A DNA stretch of 64,000 bases from VAZQ01 sp963785745 (GCA_963785745.1 CAWAWR010000006.1:1-64000); one strand, 5' to 3'; shown: positions 18,957 to 28,790, counted from the first letter of the stretch. The notes: generated by a model not told the origin, from the sequence alone. Translations and numbers: made by a program.

Positions 18957-18969
18957 TTATCAATGATAA
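18957..18969. promoter_or_regulatory. perfect inverted repeat, probable LysR operator
   Basis: TTATCA-A-TGATAA is a perfect 6-bp inverted repeat with one central base, lying in the 123-nt divergent space between the receptor and LysR genes. It fits the T-N11-A rule for LysR-type sites and ends 16 nt before the LysR start codon, a position suited to autorepression and control of the divergent receptor. It lies in a local AT-rich stretch. Confidence 0.55.
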
Positions 18970-18985
18970 TTTGGAATGAGTTCCG

Positions 18986-19930
18986 ATGAACCTTCGATTT
19001 CTACGCACATTCGTCGCGATCGCTGACAACAACGGTTTTGCACGCGCCGCCACTCGCCTGAATCTGACTCAATCCGCAGCGTCGCGGCAAGTCCATGCGC
19101 TTGAGACCGAGCTTGGCGTGCGACTGTTCGATCGCATCGGACGGAGCGTGAAGTTAACTTCGCAGGGCGAGGACCTGCTGGTGCGCAGTCGTCGCCTGCT
19201 GTCGGACGCCGATTCACTCGGCGAGCGGGCGCGCGCGCTCAAGTCCGGCCATACCGGTGTGCTGCAGATTGGGGGTGCCCCCCAAATTCTGGAAAATCTG
19301 CTCGCGGACTTCGCGCAGCGTTACCGCAAGCGTCATCCGGGCGTAGAGGTTCATTTTGTCGAGGATCAAGGCGGCCGTGTGTCGGGCCGCCTTGAGCGCG
19401 GTGACATGCATGTTGCCGTTTTGCCGGAGGGTGACGAACGGTTTTTTTGCCGGCTACTCTATCCAATGGTCATGATTGCCGTGATGCCGCAGGGGCATCG
19501 GCTGAGCCGTCGCGTTGTGCTCGACGTGGCGGACTTGGCTGACGAACCGCTCCTGCGGCTCGGTCCTGGTTTCGCGTCATATGAATGGTTCAATGCTGCA
19601 TGCCGCGCGGAGCAGCTACGCCCGCGTGTACTGCTCGAAAGCATAGCTCCGCCCGCACTGATCGCATTGGCGAGAACCGGCCATGGCATTGCTCTGATTA
19701 ATTCGGTGGTGCGAATTCCACGCGAGAAGGTCCGTGCAGCGGTGGTGGTGCACCGCGGAACGCCGATTGGACGATGGACCGTCATCGCCTGGAACAGGCA
19801 GCGGTTTCTACCGCCCTATGCAGAGCAGTTCGTCGAAGAATGCGTTGTCCACTGCCGGCGTGATTATCCGGGCCGGCAGTTCATCCGGAAAGCGCCGCCA
19901 TTGCCACGACCGAGCGGATCAATCGCCTGA
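18986..19930 (+). CDS. LysR-family transcriptional regulator
   Basis: This 314-residue LysR regulator has an N-terminal winged helix-turn-helix: MNLRFLRTFVAIADNNGFAR, then AATRLNLTQSAASRQVHALE and ELGVRLFDRIGRSVKLTSQG. The C-terminal effector domain contains VLQIGGAPQILENLLADFAQ and FVEDQGGRVSGRLERGD. It is transcribed away from the TctC-like/monooxygenase pair, the usual layout for a regulator of a neighbouring catabolic unit. A perfect inverted repeat lies just before its start. The effector is probably a small carboxylate or aromatic, but this is inference. Confidence 0.93.
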   Translation: MNLRFLRTFVAIADNNGFARAATRLNLTQSAASRQVHALETELGVRLFDRIGRSVKLTSQGEDLLVRSRRLLSDADSLGERARALKSGHTGVLQIGGAPQILENLLADFAQRYRKRHPGVEVHFVEDQGGRVSGRLERGDMHVAVLPEGDERFFCRLLYPMVMIAVMPQGHRLSRRVVLDVADLADEPLLRLGPGFASYEWFNAACRAEQLRPRVLLESIAPPALIALARTGHGIALINSVVRIPREKVRAAVVVHRGTPIGRWTVIAWNRQRFLPPYAEQFVEECVVHCRRDYPGRQFIRKAPPLPRPSGSIA

Positions 19931-22210
19931 TCGCTTCTGCGCGTCCTGAATCAACTGCCAAATCCTTGGCGGCGTCAGCGGCAGGACACGCGGCTCGACC
20001 CCGAGCGACGACAGCGCCGCCGCCACCGCGTTCGACAGCGCGCCGCCGACCGGGATGATGCCGCCCTCGCCCGCGCCTTTGGCCCCGAGCGGATTATTCG
20101 GCGAGGGGTGCTCTTCGAGCGACACCGCGCGCACCGCCGGATAGTCGGTCGCGAGCGGCACCAGGTAGTCGGCGAGCGAGGCGACCAGGAGCTGGCCGTG
20201 CTCGTCATAGGCGATCTCCTCGGTGAAGGTGCTGCCGAGCCCCTGCACCGCCGCACCGATCACCTGCCCGTGCAGGGTCTCGGGATTGATGATGCGGCCG
20301 ACGTCATCCACCACGATGTAGTCGAGCACCTCGATGCCGCCGGTGCGCGCGTCGACCGTCACATGGGCGATGGCGGTGCCGTAGGTGTAGGTCGCTTTCG
20401 AATTGTCGAACTTGCCGTCGACGGATAGTCCGGCGAGTTCCGCCGGCGTCACGCGGCGGCCGTCCGGCGCGGCGGCGGTCCCGTCGTGCATCGTGATCGT
20501 GTCCGCCGCGTACGCCGAGCCGCTCGCCCGCCGCCGCGCGCATCTTCTCGACCAGCGCGTTTGCCGTCTGCACGATCGCATTGCCGCCCATCACCGTGGC
20601 GCGCGAGCCGTAGGAGCCGTAGCCCTCCGTCAGATAGGTCGTGGAGCCGTGATAGACCTTCACCCGCTCGATCGGCACTTCGAGCGCGTCGGCGGCGATC
20701 TGCGCCATCACGGTCTCGATCCCCTGCCCGATGGCCGACGATCCGACATAGACCGCGAACGCGCCGTCGCGCTCGATCACGATGCGGGCGTTCTCGCGCG
20801 GCCCCGAACCGCCGCCTTCGATGAAGCAGGCGATGCCGAGACCGTGATAGCGGCCGTCGACGAGCTTGCCGTTCAGCTTCGCCTTGTCGGCCCAGCCGGC
20901 GTCCGCGACGCAGCGGTCGAAGGTGCTCGGCATAGTCGCCGCTGTCGCAGGCGGTGTCGCCGAAGCCGTCGTTCGGACGCACCGGCGCCAGCGGATAGGG
21001 CATTTCGGCGAGCGCGATGAGGTTGCGCCGCCGGATCTCGAGCCGGTCGAGGCCGAGATCCTTCGCGGCCATGTCGATGAGCCGGTCCATGAAGAAGCAG
21101 CCCTCGAAGCGACCCGGTCCACGATACGTGCCGGACGGCGTCTTGTTGGTGACCATCGCGTGCGACTTCAGATGCAGGTTCGGAACGCGATACGGCCCCG
21201 AGGTGAACTGCGCGACGTTGCGCACCGGCGTCATGCCGTTCGGCCGCACATAGGCGCCGATATCGACCCAGATATCGCCGCGCAAGCCGATGATGGTGCC
21301 GTCGCGGTCGAGCGCGATCTCGAGATCGCATTCGGTCTCGCGCGAATGCGCGATCGCCATGAAGTGCTCGCGGCGATCCTCGACCCATTTCACCGGCCGG
21401 CCGTAGGTGCGGGCGGCGAAGGCGACCAGGAAATCCTCCGGGTAAAATTCGCCGCGGGCGCCGAAACCGCCGCCGACGTCGTATTCGACATAGTCGACCG
21501 CCGCCTCCGGCAGCTTCATCATCGCCGCCATGGCGCGGCGGTTGAAGAACGGCAGCTTCGCCGCGCCCGACACGCTGAGCCGTCCGGCGGCGGCGTCCCA
21601 CTCCGCCAGCAGGCCACGCGTCTCCATCGTCATCGCGGTCATCCGCTGCACGCGGAACTGCTCGCGGCGGGTATAGGCGGCGCTGCGGAACGCCGCATCG
21701 GCGTCGCCGTCATTGGCGGTGAACACCGCCGCGCAATTGCTCGCCGTGCCCGCGATCAGCAGCGTATCGCCGCGCGCGGAGAGCGTGGCGGTCGGCGACC
21801 GCCGGCAGATGCTCGATGTCGAGCGCGACCGCCTGCGCGCCGTCCTCGGCGCGCTCCGCGCTGTCGGCGAGCACCACCGCGACCGGCTCGCCGACGTAGC
21901 GCACCACGCCGTCGGCCAGCACCGGTTGCGCATAGGGTGCGATGGTCGGGTTCGGCCGCCGGAACGGGATGGCCGGGATCGGCCGCCCGACGTCCTGCGC
22001 GGTGATGACGGCGTTCACGCCCGGCATTGCCAGCGCCGCCGCCGTGTCGACCGAACGCAGCCGCCCATGCGCCACCGGGCTGCGCACGATCGCGGCGTGC
22101 CACTGTCCCGGCCGTGCGAGATCGTCGACATACTGGCCGCGCCCGCGCAGGAAACGCAGGTCCTCGACCCGCTCGACCGGTGCACCGATGAAAGTATTGA
22201 CGTTTCTCAT
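19919..22210 (-). CDS. xanthine dehydrogenase-family molybdopterin-binding large subunit (three frame breaks)
   Basis: This is the molybdenum hydroxylase large subunit (CoxL/aldehyde oxidase type), about 763 residues when reconstructed. N-terminal RVEDLRFLRGRGQYVDDLAR is typical. The cofactor motif VGGGFGARGEFYPEDFLVAF follows. The active-site loop reads SGTYRGPGRFEG, like the AYRGAGR of form-II enzymes and unlike the Cys-containing loop of true CO dehydrogenase. The catalytic Glu is in GAKGAGEGGI near the C-terminus. Frame breaks at about 20511, 20924 and 21790 each fit one extra base. ATG 22210 is the likely start. No FeS (CoxS) or FAD (CoxM) subunit gene is adjacent, which is unusual. The end overlaps the LysR gene by 12 nt. 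Confidence 0.87.
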
Positions 22211-22368
22211 GAAATTGCGGGCGTCTGACCAAATTCTCGGTGATCGGGGATAAGGAACCGGACCATAGGAGCCCGATGGCAATTTTCCAACGGGCGTCCT
22301 TGTGGAGAAATCGAATAGGTCTAATCTGGACGTCGTTCAAAAAGCAAAAACCGATAGGGAGGCGACCC

Positions 22369-22720
22369 ATGAGGTGCAGCGTCACCGCGACGGCGCTCTT
22401 GCTCGCTGTGCTGGCGCAAGAGCGCGTCGGCAGCGGATGTCCAGCTCAATCAAACCCAGATGCTCGGCCGGCGATTGGTCGACCAGCATTGCGGTGTCTG
22501 CCATACCCGGCCGACGCTGGTCTCCGGCATGTACGGTCCGGAGCTGTCGCGCGAGACCGCCGGCGGCAACCAGGAAGTCGTGCGCGGGATCGTCGCCGAC
22601 GGCACGCCGCGCATGCCCGGCTTCAAATACATGTTCAACGCGGACCAGATCGCGGCCATCGCCGCCTATCTGGCAGTGCTGCCGCCCGGGCATCAGGTCG
22701 TAAACCTGCCCGCCAAGTAA
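22369..22720 (+). CDS. small c-type cytochrome (one frame break)
   Basis: This is a monohaem cytochrome c of about 117 residues. A signal peptide starts at ATG 22369 (RCSVTATALLLAVLAQ). It is followed, after one extra G near 22420, by ADVQLNQTQMLGRRLVDQHC and the haem site CGVCH. A later Met in PRMPGFKYMFNADQIAAIAA is the likely axial ligand, as in class I cytochromes. The last residues are LPPGHQVVNLPAK. It is divergent from the molybdenum hydroxylase gene (158 nt) and 34 nt upstream of the propeller gene, so it may be the electron acceptor for either. Confidence 0.83.
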
Positions 22721-22754
22721 TCGCACCAAACAAAAATCATTTCGGGAGAACGCC

Positions 22755-24614
22755 ATGACACACGCACGCCATCTCGCCAGCGTCAGCCTGGTCACGCTCG
22801 CCATTGCGCTCGCTGCACCGCTCGCCTCGCTGCCCGCCCTCGCCGACGCGCCGCTTTCCGGCGCGATCACCTCGGCAACGGGCGAGCGCATGGGCGGAGT
22901 CACCGTTTCCGCCAAGGCCGAAGGCGCCACCATCACCACCAGCGTCTACACCGACGCCTCCGGCAACTACTACTTCCCGCCGCTGCCGGAAGGAAACTAC
23001 CGGGTCTGGGCGCAGGCGGTGCAGTTCGAGACCGCGCGCAACAACGTGACGGTCGGCCAGTCGCGGCAGCAGAATTTCGTGCTCAAGCCGATCACCGACC
23101 GGGAGGCCTGGATCCGCCAGCTTCCGGGCGACGAATTCCTGGCGGCGCTGCCGGGCGAGACGCCGGAAGACTTCCGCATGAAGACGCAGGTGCGCAAGAA
23201 CTGCACCGGCTGCCACAGCGCCAGCTACGCGCTGCAGCACCGCTTCGACGAGGAAGGCTGGTCAAAGATCCTCGACCTGATGAAGCAGGTGAACGTCAAC
23301 GGCACCTATCCGCGCCCGGACAAGCGGCTGACGCCGAACATCGACTTCCATCAGCAGGACCTCGCCAAATATCTGGCGCGGGCGCGCGGGCCCGGCGAGA
23401 GCTCGATGCGGTTCAATCTGCAGCCGCGCCCGTCCGGCGAAGCCGCGCGCATCGTGGTCAAGGAATACGACTTCCCGTCCGAGGACAATCACCTCCAGAC
23501 CAATGACGGCACCGACTGGATGCTCGGCACGCCATCGGAGAGCGGACACATGGCCGGCGTCCATGACGCGGCCGCCGATCTCGACGGCAACATCTGGATC
23601 GTCTACTCGCGGCCGAGCCGGGTCACCTCCTACGCCCGGATCGACGCCAAGACCGGCGCGGTGAAGCATTTCACCATCCCGGACCGCCGCGGCATCGTGG
23701 CGGGCAGCCACGGCATCGTCCGTGACGAGAACGGTATCCTCTGGTTCAACATCCGCTCCCATGTGGAGCGCCGGCATGGCGGTCTCGCCAAGCTCGATCC
23801 CAAGACCGAGAAGCTCGACATCTATGTCCCGCCCACGACGATGTCGGGAACGTCGGGGACGATCGATGCGGACATGAAGGGCAACATCTGGGTCACCTCG
23901 GCGGACGGCGCGCTGCACTTCAACATCAAAGAAGAGAGGTTCACCGAGTACAAGTCGGTGACCTACAAGAACAAGCACGGCATCGCGACCGTCTACGGTC
24001 TCGCCGCCGACAGCGCGGGCAACGCCTGGTGGCTGCTGATGAGCCAGGATCTCGTCAATTACAGCGACATCGCAACCGGCAAGGCGCACGAATTCAAGTT
24101 GCCGGCGGAACAGGCGGTGGTCGAGAACCTCACGCCGCAACAGGTGGCGATGTACGAGACCTTCATCCCGCCGGACTTCAACGCGCCGTTCGCCTGGGCG
24201 CAGGGCGCGCGGCGGATGGGCGCCGACAAGAACGGCAACCACGTCTGGATCGGCAATTCCTTCGGCGGCAACCTGGCGCGCGTCGACATCAACACCAAGC
24301 AGGTCACGCTGGTGCCGTTCCCGAACCCGGAGGCGCACCAGCCCTACCAGGTGAGCGTCGACAACAACCACAATGTGTGGACCCACCTGTGGAGCACCGA
24401 CAAGGTCGCCAAGTACAATCCGGCGACCTCGCAATGGACGCTGTTCGAGCTGCCCAATCGCGGCACCGAGTCGCGTCATCTCTCGCTGCTGGAGCGTGAG
24501 GGTCAGCCGATGCAGATCATCGTGCCCTACTACCGCACCCGCAAGGTCGCGGTGATCACGCCACGCAGCGAAGCCGACATCGAGGCGCTCAGGAAACAGG
24601 CGTCACAACCCTAG
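22755..24614 (+). CDS. exported multidomain protein: carboxypeptidase-regulatory-like domain, haem motif and Vgb-like beta-propeller
   Basis: This intact 619-residue periplasmic protein has a signal peptide ending near LPALADA. Residues about 32-110 form a beta-sandwich like carboxypeptidase regulatory domains (SGAITSATGERMGGVTVSAK, YYFPPLPEGNYRVWAQAVQF). A single haem-attachment motif, CTGCH, occurs near residue 154. From about 225 to 600 there are repeated blades such as DAAADLDGNIWIVYSRPSR, GIVRDENGILWFNIR, DADMKGNIWVTSADG and VSVDNNHNVWTHLWS, typical of virginiamycin-B-lyase-like (streptogramin lyase) propellers. The haem suggests an electron-transfer or dehydrogenase role rather than antibiotic lysis. 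It follows the cytochrome gene by 34 nt. Confidence 0.8.
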   Translation: MTHARHLASVSLVTLAIALAAPLASLPALADAPLSGAITSATGERMGGVTVSAKAEGATITTSVYTDASGNYYFPPLPEGNYRVWAQAVQFETARNNVTVGQSRQQNFVLKPITDREAWIRQLPGDEFLAALPGETPEDFRMKTQVRKNCTGCHSASYALQHRFDEEGWSKILDLMKQVNVNGTYPRPDKRLTPNIDFHQQDLAKYLARARGPGESSMRFNLQPRPSGEAARIVVKEYDFPSEDNHLQTNDGTDWMLGTPSESGHMAGVHDAAADLDGNIWIVYSRPSRVTSYARIDAKTGAVKHFTIPDRRGIVAGSHGIVRDENGILWFNIRSHVERRHGGLAKLDPKTEKLDIYVPPTTMSGTSGTIDADMKGNIWVTSADGALHFNIKEERFTEYKSVTYKNKHGIATVYGLAADSAGNAWWLLMSQDLVNYSDIATGKAHEFKLPAEQAVVENLTPQQVAMYETFIPPDFNAPFAWAQGARRMGADKNGNHVWIGNSFGGNLARVDINTKQVTLVPFPNPEAHQPYQVSVDNNHNVWTHLWSTDKVAKYNPATSQWTLFELPNRGTESRHLSLLEREGQPMQIIVPYYRTRKVAVITPRSEADIEALRKQASQP

Positions 24615-24636
24615 GATTATGAGAGTCACCGAATTT

Positions 24637-24660
24637 GCGACTGGCCGGAGGGCCAGTCGC
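24637..24660 (+). terminator. strong hairpin after the propeller gene
   Basis: A perfect 10-bp stem GCGACTGGCC/GGCCAGTCGC encloses a GGAG loop 23 nt after the stop codon. There is no clear T-tract, so it may be a weak intrinsic terminator or an RNA 3' end stabiliser. Confidence 0.5.
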
Positions 24661-24752
24661 ATTGCGCGGACGCGCCAATCCAGAAGAGCGCGCCACAGGG
24701 AGGTCACCGTCACGCTGATAAAGCTGCCGTCATTGTTCGGAGGACCGGATCA

Positions 24753-25739
24753 ATGCGCGCGATCCAACTCGTCATCTCTCGTTTCGCAGTCTTTCGTTTC
24801 ATCCTTCCGATCGCCACGATCATCCTAGCCGTTGTCGTCTCGACGGGCACATGGGCGCAATCGCGGACGATCCGGGTCGTCGTGCCGTTCGCGCCGGCGG
24901 GCGGGACCGATATCTTGGCCCGCCTCGTGGCCCATCACATCAGCCAGGCTCATGGCGTAACGGCCGTGGTCGAGAACCGCCCGGGAGCCGGCACGGTGAT
25001 TGCCACCGAAGCCGCGGCGCGTGCCGCGCCGGACGGGAATACGGTTCTGATCGTGGGAAACTCCTTTGTCATCAACCCCAACATGAAGAAGCTGAACTAC
25101 GACCCGCTGACCAGCTTCGAGCCGATCTGCCACCTCACGCGCTCGCCCAATGTCGTCGCGGTCCATGCGGCGTCACCCCATCGGACGCTTGCAGACCTGG
25201 TCGCGGCAGCCCGCGCTAAACCGGGTGAAGTGACGATGGCCGTCAATGGCCCGGCCACGTCCCAGCACATCGGCTTCGAGATGCTCAAACGCGCCGCCAA
25301 GATCAATCTCGCCTTCGTGCCATTCCAGGGCGGCGCCCCGGCGGTGAATGCGCTGCTCGGTCAGCATGTGGACTCGCTCTTCTCCAACTACCCGACTGCG
25401 GCCGAGCTGCTCTCGAACGGCAAGCTGCGCGCGCTCGCGGTTGGCTCGCAGGCACGGATCGAGCCCATGCCCGACCTGCCGACGATCGCCGAGTCCGGCT
25501 ACAAGGACTACGAGGAGGATGTCTGGTTCGGGGTCGTCGCACCGGCCAGGACGCCCAAGGATGTGCTTACCCAGCTTACGGCCTGGTTCGCCGAGGCTGT
25601 GCAGGCCCCTTACATCAAATCGAAATTGGCTGCCCAGGGACTCTATTCGGTGGGGCTATGCGGGGCTGACTTCGCCGCCTATCTTCGCAAGCAGCATTTG
25701 GAATACGGCCGCATCATTGCCGAGGCGAGCATCAAGTAG
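24753..25739 (+). CDS. TctC/Bug-family receptor (classic, tandem copy 1)
   Basis: This is a periplasmic Bug receptor of 328 residues. It has a long hydrophobic leader ending GTWAQS, then RTIRVVVPFAPAGGTDILAR and VVENRPGAGTVIATEAAARA. The second loop is AFVPFQGGAPAVNALLGQHV. GGAGGACCGGATCA precedes the ATG. The next gene, 31 nt downstream, encodes a close paralogue sharing the motifs GNSFVINP and HIGFE, so this is a tandem duplication. No TctAB genes are present. The preference for the organic-acid class is known for the family only. Confidence 0.93.
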   Translation: MRAIQLVISRFAVFRFILPIATIILAVVVSTGTWAQSRTIRVVVPFAPAGGTDILARLVAHHISQAHGVTAVVENRPGAGTVIATEAAARAAPDGNTVLIVGNSFVINPNMKKLNYDPLTSFEPICHLTRSPNVVAVHAASPHRTLADLVAAARAKPGEVTMAVNGPATSQHIGFEMLKRAAKINLAFVPFQGGAPAVNALLGQHVDSLFSNYPTAAELLSNGKLRALAVGSQARIEPMPDLPTIAESGYKDYEEDVWFGVVAPARTPKDVLTQLTAWFAEAVQAPYIKSKLAAQGLYSVGLCGADFAAYLRKQHLEYGRIIAEASIK

Positions 25740-25770
25740 GCACGGTTCGGTCCCTTTAGAGGAAGGCATC

Positions 25771-26730
25771 ATGTTCAAAGGTTTGGTCGCTGCATGCGTC
25801 ACGCTGTGCCTGTTCATGCTTGCCGGACCGGCGGCCTGGTCGCAGGCGCGCACGATCCGCATCGTCGTCCCGTTCCCGGCCGGCGGCAGCGCCGACATCC
25901 TGGCGCGGCTGCTCGGCGAGCAGATCGCCAAGACCCAGGGACCGTCGGTGGTGGTCGAGAACCGCCCCGGTGGCGGCGCCTCGATCGCCTATGAGGCGGT
26001 GGCGCGCGCGGCGCCGGACGGCAACACGCTGGTCATCAACGGCAATTCGATCGTCATCAATCCGCATCTGCGGAAGGTGAACTACGATCCGATCGCGAGC
26101 TTCGAGCCGGTCTGCTATCTCCTGAGCTCGCCGCAGGTCTATGTCGTGAAAGCGGACTCGCCCTACAAGACGCTCGCCGACTTCGTCGCCGGCACCAAGG
26201 CCGCGGCCGGCACGCTGGTGTTCGCAACCGTCGGTCCCGCGACCACGCAGCACATCGGGTTTGAGCAATTCCGCGCCATGTCGAAGATCGACGTCACCTA
26301 CGTGCCCTATCCCGGCGGCGCGCCGGCCATGACCGCGCTGCTCGGCGGCCATGTGCATGCCGTGCTGACGAACTATTCTGAAGCGGTCGAGCAGTTGCAC
26401 GCCGGCACGGTCCGTGCGCTGGCCTCGGCGTCATTGAAGCGCATTCCTCCGCTGCCGGACGTGCCGACGGTCCATGAGCTCGGCTACAAAGACTACAATG
26501 TCGAAGTCTGGTTCGGCGTGATGGCGCCGGCGAAAACGCCGAAGGAGGCCACGGCGCAGCTCGCCTCCTGGTTCCAGGCCGCGCTGAAGGCACCGGAGCT
26601 GACGCCGCGCCTGCTCAAGCTCGGGCTCTATCCGGTCGGCACCTGCCTCGACGATTTCGCGAAACACATCCGCAGCCAGTACGACGAATACGGCCGCATC
26701 ATCCGCGAAGCGGGCATCAAGGGCGGCTGA
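25771..26730 (+). CDS. TctC/Bug-family receptor (classic, tandem copy 2)
   Basis: This 319-residue Bug receptor has signal peptide MFKGLVAACVTLCLFMLAGP, ligand loop IVVPFPAGGSADILARLLGE and VVVENRPGGGASIAYEAVAR. It also shows GNSIVINPHLRKVNYDPIAS and YVPYPGGAPAMTALLGGHV. Near-identical block order with the upstream receptor shows tandem duplication, but many substitutions mean an old event or divergent ligands. ATG 25771 follows AGAGGAAGGCATC. The open frame extends upstream into the previous gene, but that part has no signal or family sequence. Confidence 0.93.
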   Translation: MFKGLVAACVTLCLFMLAGPAAWSQARTIRIVVPFPAGGSADILARLLGEQIAKTQGPSVVVENRPGGGASIAYEAVARAAPDGNTLVINGNSIVINPHLRKVNYDPIASFEPVCYLLSSPQVYVVKADSPYKTLADFVAGTKAAAGTLVFATVGPATTQHIGFEQFRAMSKIDVTYVPYPGGAPAMTALLGGHVHAVLTNYSEAVEQLHAGTVRALASASLKRIPPLPDVPTVHELGYKDYNVEVWFGVMAPAKTPKEATAQLASWFQAALKAPELTPRLLKLGLYPVGTCLDDFAKHIRSQYDEYGRIIREAGIKGG

Positions 26731-26869
26731 AGATGCACAGCGCCTGAGCATTTTCCGATGCGTGATGTGCAGAGAATGGGCAGCGCGAATGTGTCGCGGA
26801 GCTAGTCCATTTGTCCGCGCCGGCTGAGCGCGATACGATCATCGTCGCCGGGGCACGACCCACGCGGAG

Positions 26870-27931
26870 ATGATGATGAGCGTCCGGCCGATCGCATCGA
26901 ACAACCAAAGCCGCCTGGCCGCGGCGTTGCTGGCGGCCGCGCTTTCGCTCGCCGCCTCCCTGCCCGCCAGGGCACAGAGCGTCGAGGAATTCTACCGCAA
27001 GACTCCGGTCCAGCTCCTGATCGGCTTTCCGGTCGCCAACGCCTACGACACCTATGGCCGCGCGGTCGCCCGCCATCTCGGCAAGCACATCCCCGGCAAC
27101 CCCACCGTCGTTCCGGTGAACCGGCCGGGCGCCGGCAGCCTGACGGTGGCGAACTCACTCTACAACGCCGCGCCGAAGGACGGCTCGACCATCGCCCACT
27201 TCAATCGCAGCATTCCGCTCGAACCGTTGATGGGAAATGCCGCGGCGAAGTTCGACGGCCGCAAATTCACGTGGCTTGGCAGCGTCGGCAACGAGGTCAG
27301 CGTCTGCGTCGGCTGGCACACCGCCGCGGTCAAGACCTGGAGCGATTTCCTGACCAAGGAATTCGTCGCCGGCGCGGCCGGATTGGGCGCGGACACCGGC
27401 GTCTTCCCGACGGTGCTGAAGAACCTGTTCGGCGCCAAGATCAAGATCATCACCGGCTATCCCGGCGGCGCCGAGATGTCGATTGCCATGGAGCGCGGCG
27501 AGATCGACGGCCGCTGCGGCTGGTCATGGAGCGGCGTCAAGAGCAGCAAGCCGGAGTGGATCAGCGGCAAGCAGATCAACGTCCTGCTGCAGCTCGGCCT
27601 GCAGAAGAGCGCCGAGCTTCCCGACGTCCCGCTGATCATGGATCAGGCCACCACCGACGACCAGCGCCAGATCCTGCGGCTGGTCTTCAGCCGGCAGGAG
27701 TTCGCGTGGCCGTTCGCGGCGCCGCCCGACATCCCCGCCGACCGCGCGCAGGCGCTGCGCGACGCCTTTGCCGCGACGCTCAAGGATCCGGAATTCCTCG
27801 CGGACGCGAAGAAGATCCAGATCGACGTCAATCCGATCTCGGCAGCGTCGGTCGAGCGGCTGATCGGCGAGCTCTATGCGGCGCCGGAGCCTGTCTTGGC
27901 GAAGCTCCGAAGCATTCTCAGCACGCAGTGA
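26870..27931 (+). CDS. TctC-like receptor, FYRK/FYKGK subfamily
   Basis: This 353-residue exported receptor belongs to a divergent branch of the Bug family. After a signal peptide (LAAALLAAALSLAASLPARA) comes the branch signature EEFYRKTPVQLLIGFPVANA. ARHLGKHIPGNPTVVPVNRP, GAGSLTVANSLYNAAPKDGS and YPGGAEMSIAMERGEIDGRC follow. Classic Bug proteins lack the FYxGK and GKHIPGNP blocks. Three ATG codons in a row (26870-26878) leave the exact start open. The same branch recurs five more times in the window. It lies between the tandem classic receptors and the convergent TauD-like gene. Confidence 0.88.
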   Translation: MMMSVRPIASNNQSRLAAALLAAALSLAASLPARAQSVEEFYRKTPVQLLIGFPVANAYDTYGRAVARHLGKHIPGNPTVVPVNRPGAGSLTVANSLYNAAPKDGSTIAHFNRSIPLEPLMGNAAAKFDGRKFTWLGSVGNEVSVCVGWHTAAVKTWSDFLTKEFVAGAAGLGADTGVFPTVLKNLFGAKIKIITGYPGGAEMSIAMERGEIDGRCGWSWSGVKSSKPEWISGKQINVLLQLGLQKSAELPDVPLIMDQATTDDQRQILRLVFSRQEFAWPFAAPPDIPADRAQALRDAFAATLKDPEFLADAKKIQIDVNPISAASVERLIGELYAAPEPVLAKLRSILSTQ

Positions 27932-27946
27932 GGCCGCCGGCAGGCG

Positions 27947-28790
27947 TTAGAACCGCATCGCCTGCCCTTCGATCGTCAGCCGCCGCATCAGCCGCGGCTC
28001 GTCGCGCGGGAAATCCTTGCGGGCGTGGATCGAGCACCAGTTGTCCCAGATCACGAGGTCGCCGAGCTTCCATTCGTGCTCGTAGACGATCGCCGGGTCT
28101 TCGGAGATCTCGAAGAGCTGCTCGAGCGCGGTCTCGCTCTCGTCGCGCGAGAGTCCGAGGATCCGCGCCGACATCAGGCGGCTGATGTAGAGCGCCTTCC
28201 GGCCGGTCGCGGGATGGGTGATGAAGATCGGCTGCTCGTGATGGCGCACCGCATTGAGGTCGATCTTGTCGAGGTCGAGGCGCTCGCGGCGCTTGTAGTC
28301 GTGGACCTGAAGCACCTTCTTGCCTTCGAGCTTGTCCCGCAGCGGGCGCGGGATGTTCTCATAGGCCTTGTACATGTTGGAGAAGCAGGTGTTGCCGCCC
28401 CAGGACGGCAGCTTCATCGAATAAAGCAAGGTCGCCCGGTGCGGCTCCGGGTAGTAGCTGGTGTCGTGGTGGAACCACATCTCGCCGTCGCCGAACACGC
28501 CAATGGATTTGCCGTTCTCGACGATGTTGGTGACCAGCATGAACGGCGTGTCGAACTGCCCCGCCCGGATCGCGGGTGGTCACCGGTTTGCGCCGGATAT
28601 GGACCTTGCCGAAATAGCCGGCGGCGCGGAGCTGATCGTCCTCGGAAAGCTCCTGCTCGCGGAACACCACGAAGATGTGCTGGTCGAAGGCGTCCCTGAT
28701 CGCCTTCATGGCGGCATCGTCGAGCGGCTTCCGCAGATCGAGCCCGGTGATCTCGGCGCCGAGCGCCTTGGACAATGGCGTGACCTTCAT
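27947..28790 (-). CDS. TauD/TfdA-family Fe(II)/2-oxoglutarate dioxygenase (one frame break)
   Basis: This is a non-haem iron dioxygenase using 2-oxoglutarate and O2, of the taurine/2,4-D dioxygenase family, about 280 residues. N-terminal VTPLSKALGAEITGLDLRKP is typical. The iron-binding HxD is in MWFHHDTSYYPEPHRATLLY. The distal His is in CSIHARKDFP, and the 2-oxoglutarate Arg probably lies in PRLMRRLTIEGQAMRF. The frame changes at about 28561 in a run of four C, where one C is extra on the + strand. The substrate is unknown; this family attacks sulfonates, aryloxyacids and betaines. It is flanked by two TctC-like receptor genes, which may capture its substrate. Confidence 0.88.

Noticed and set aside
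19919..22210. Aerobic CO dehydrogenase (CoxL form I)
   Set aside because: The loop reads YRGPGR, lacking the Cys-containing AYRCSFR motif of true CO dehydrogenase.
24753..26730. Complete TctABC transport operon
   Set aside because: Only receptor genes are present; no 4-helix TctB or 12-helix TctA-like gene was found in the window.
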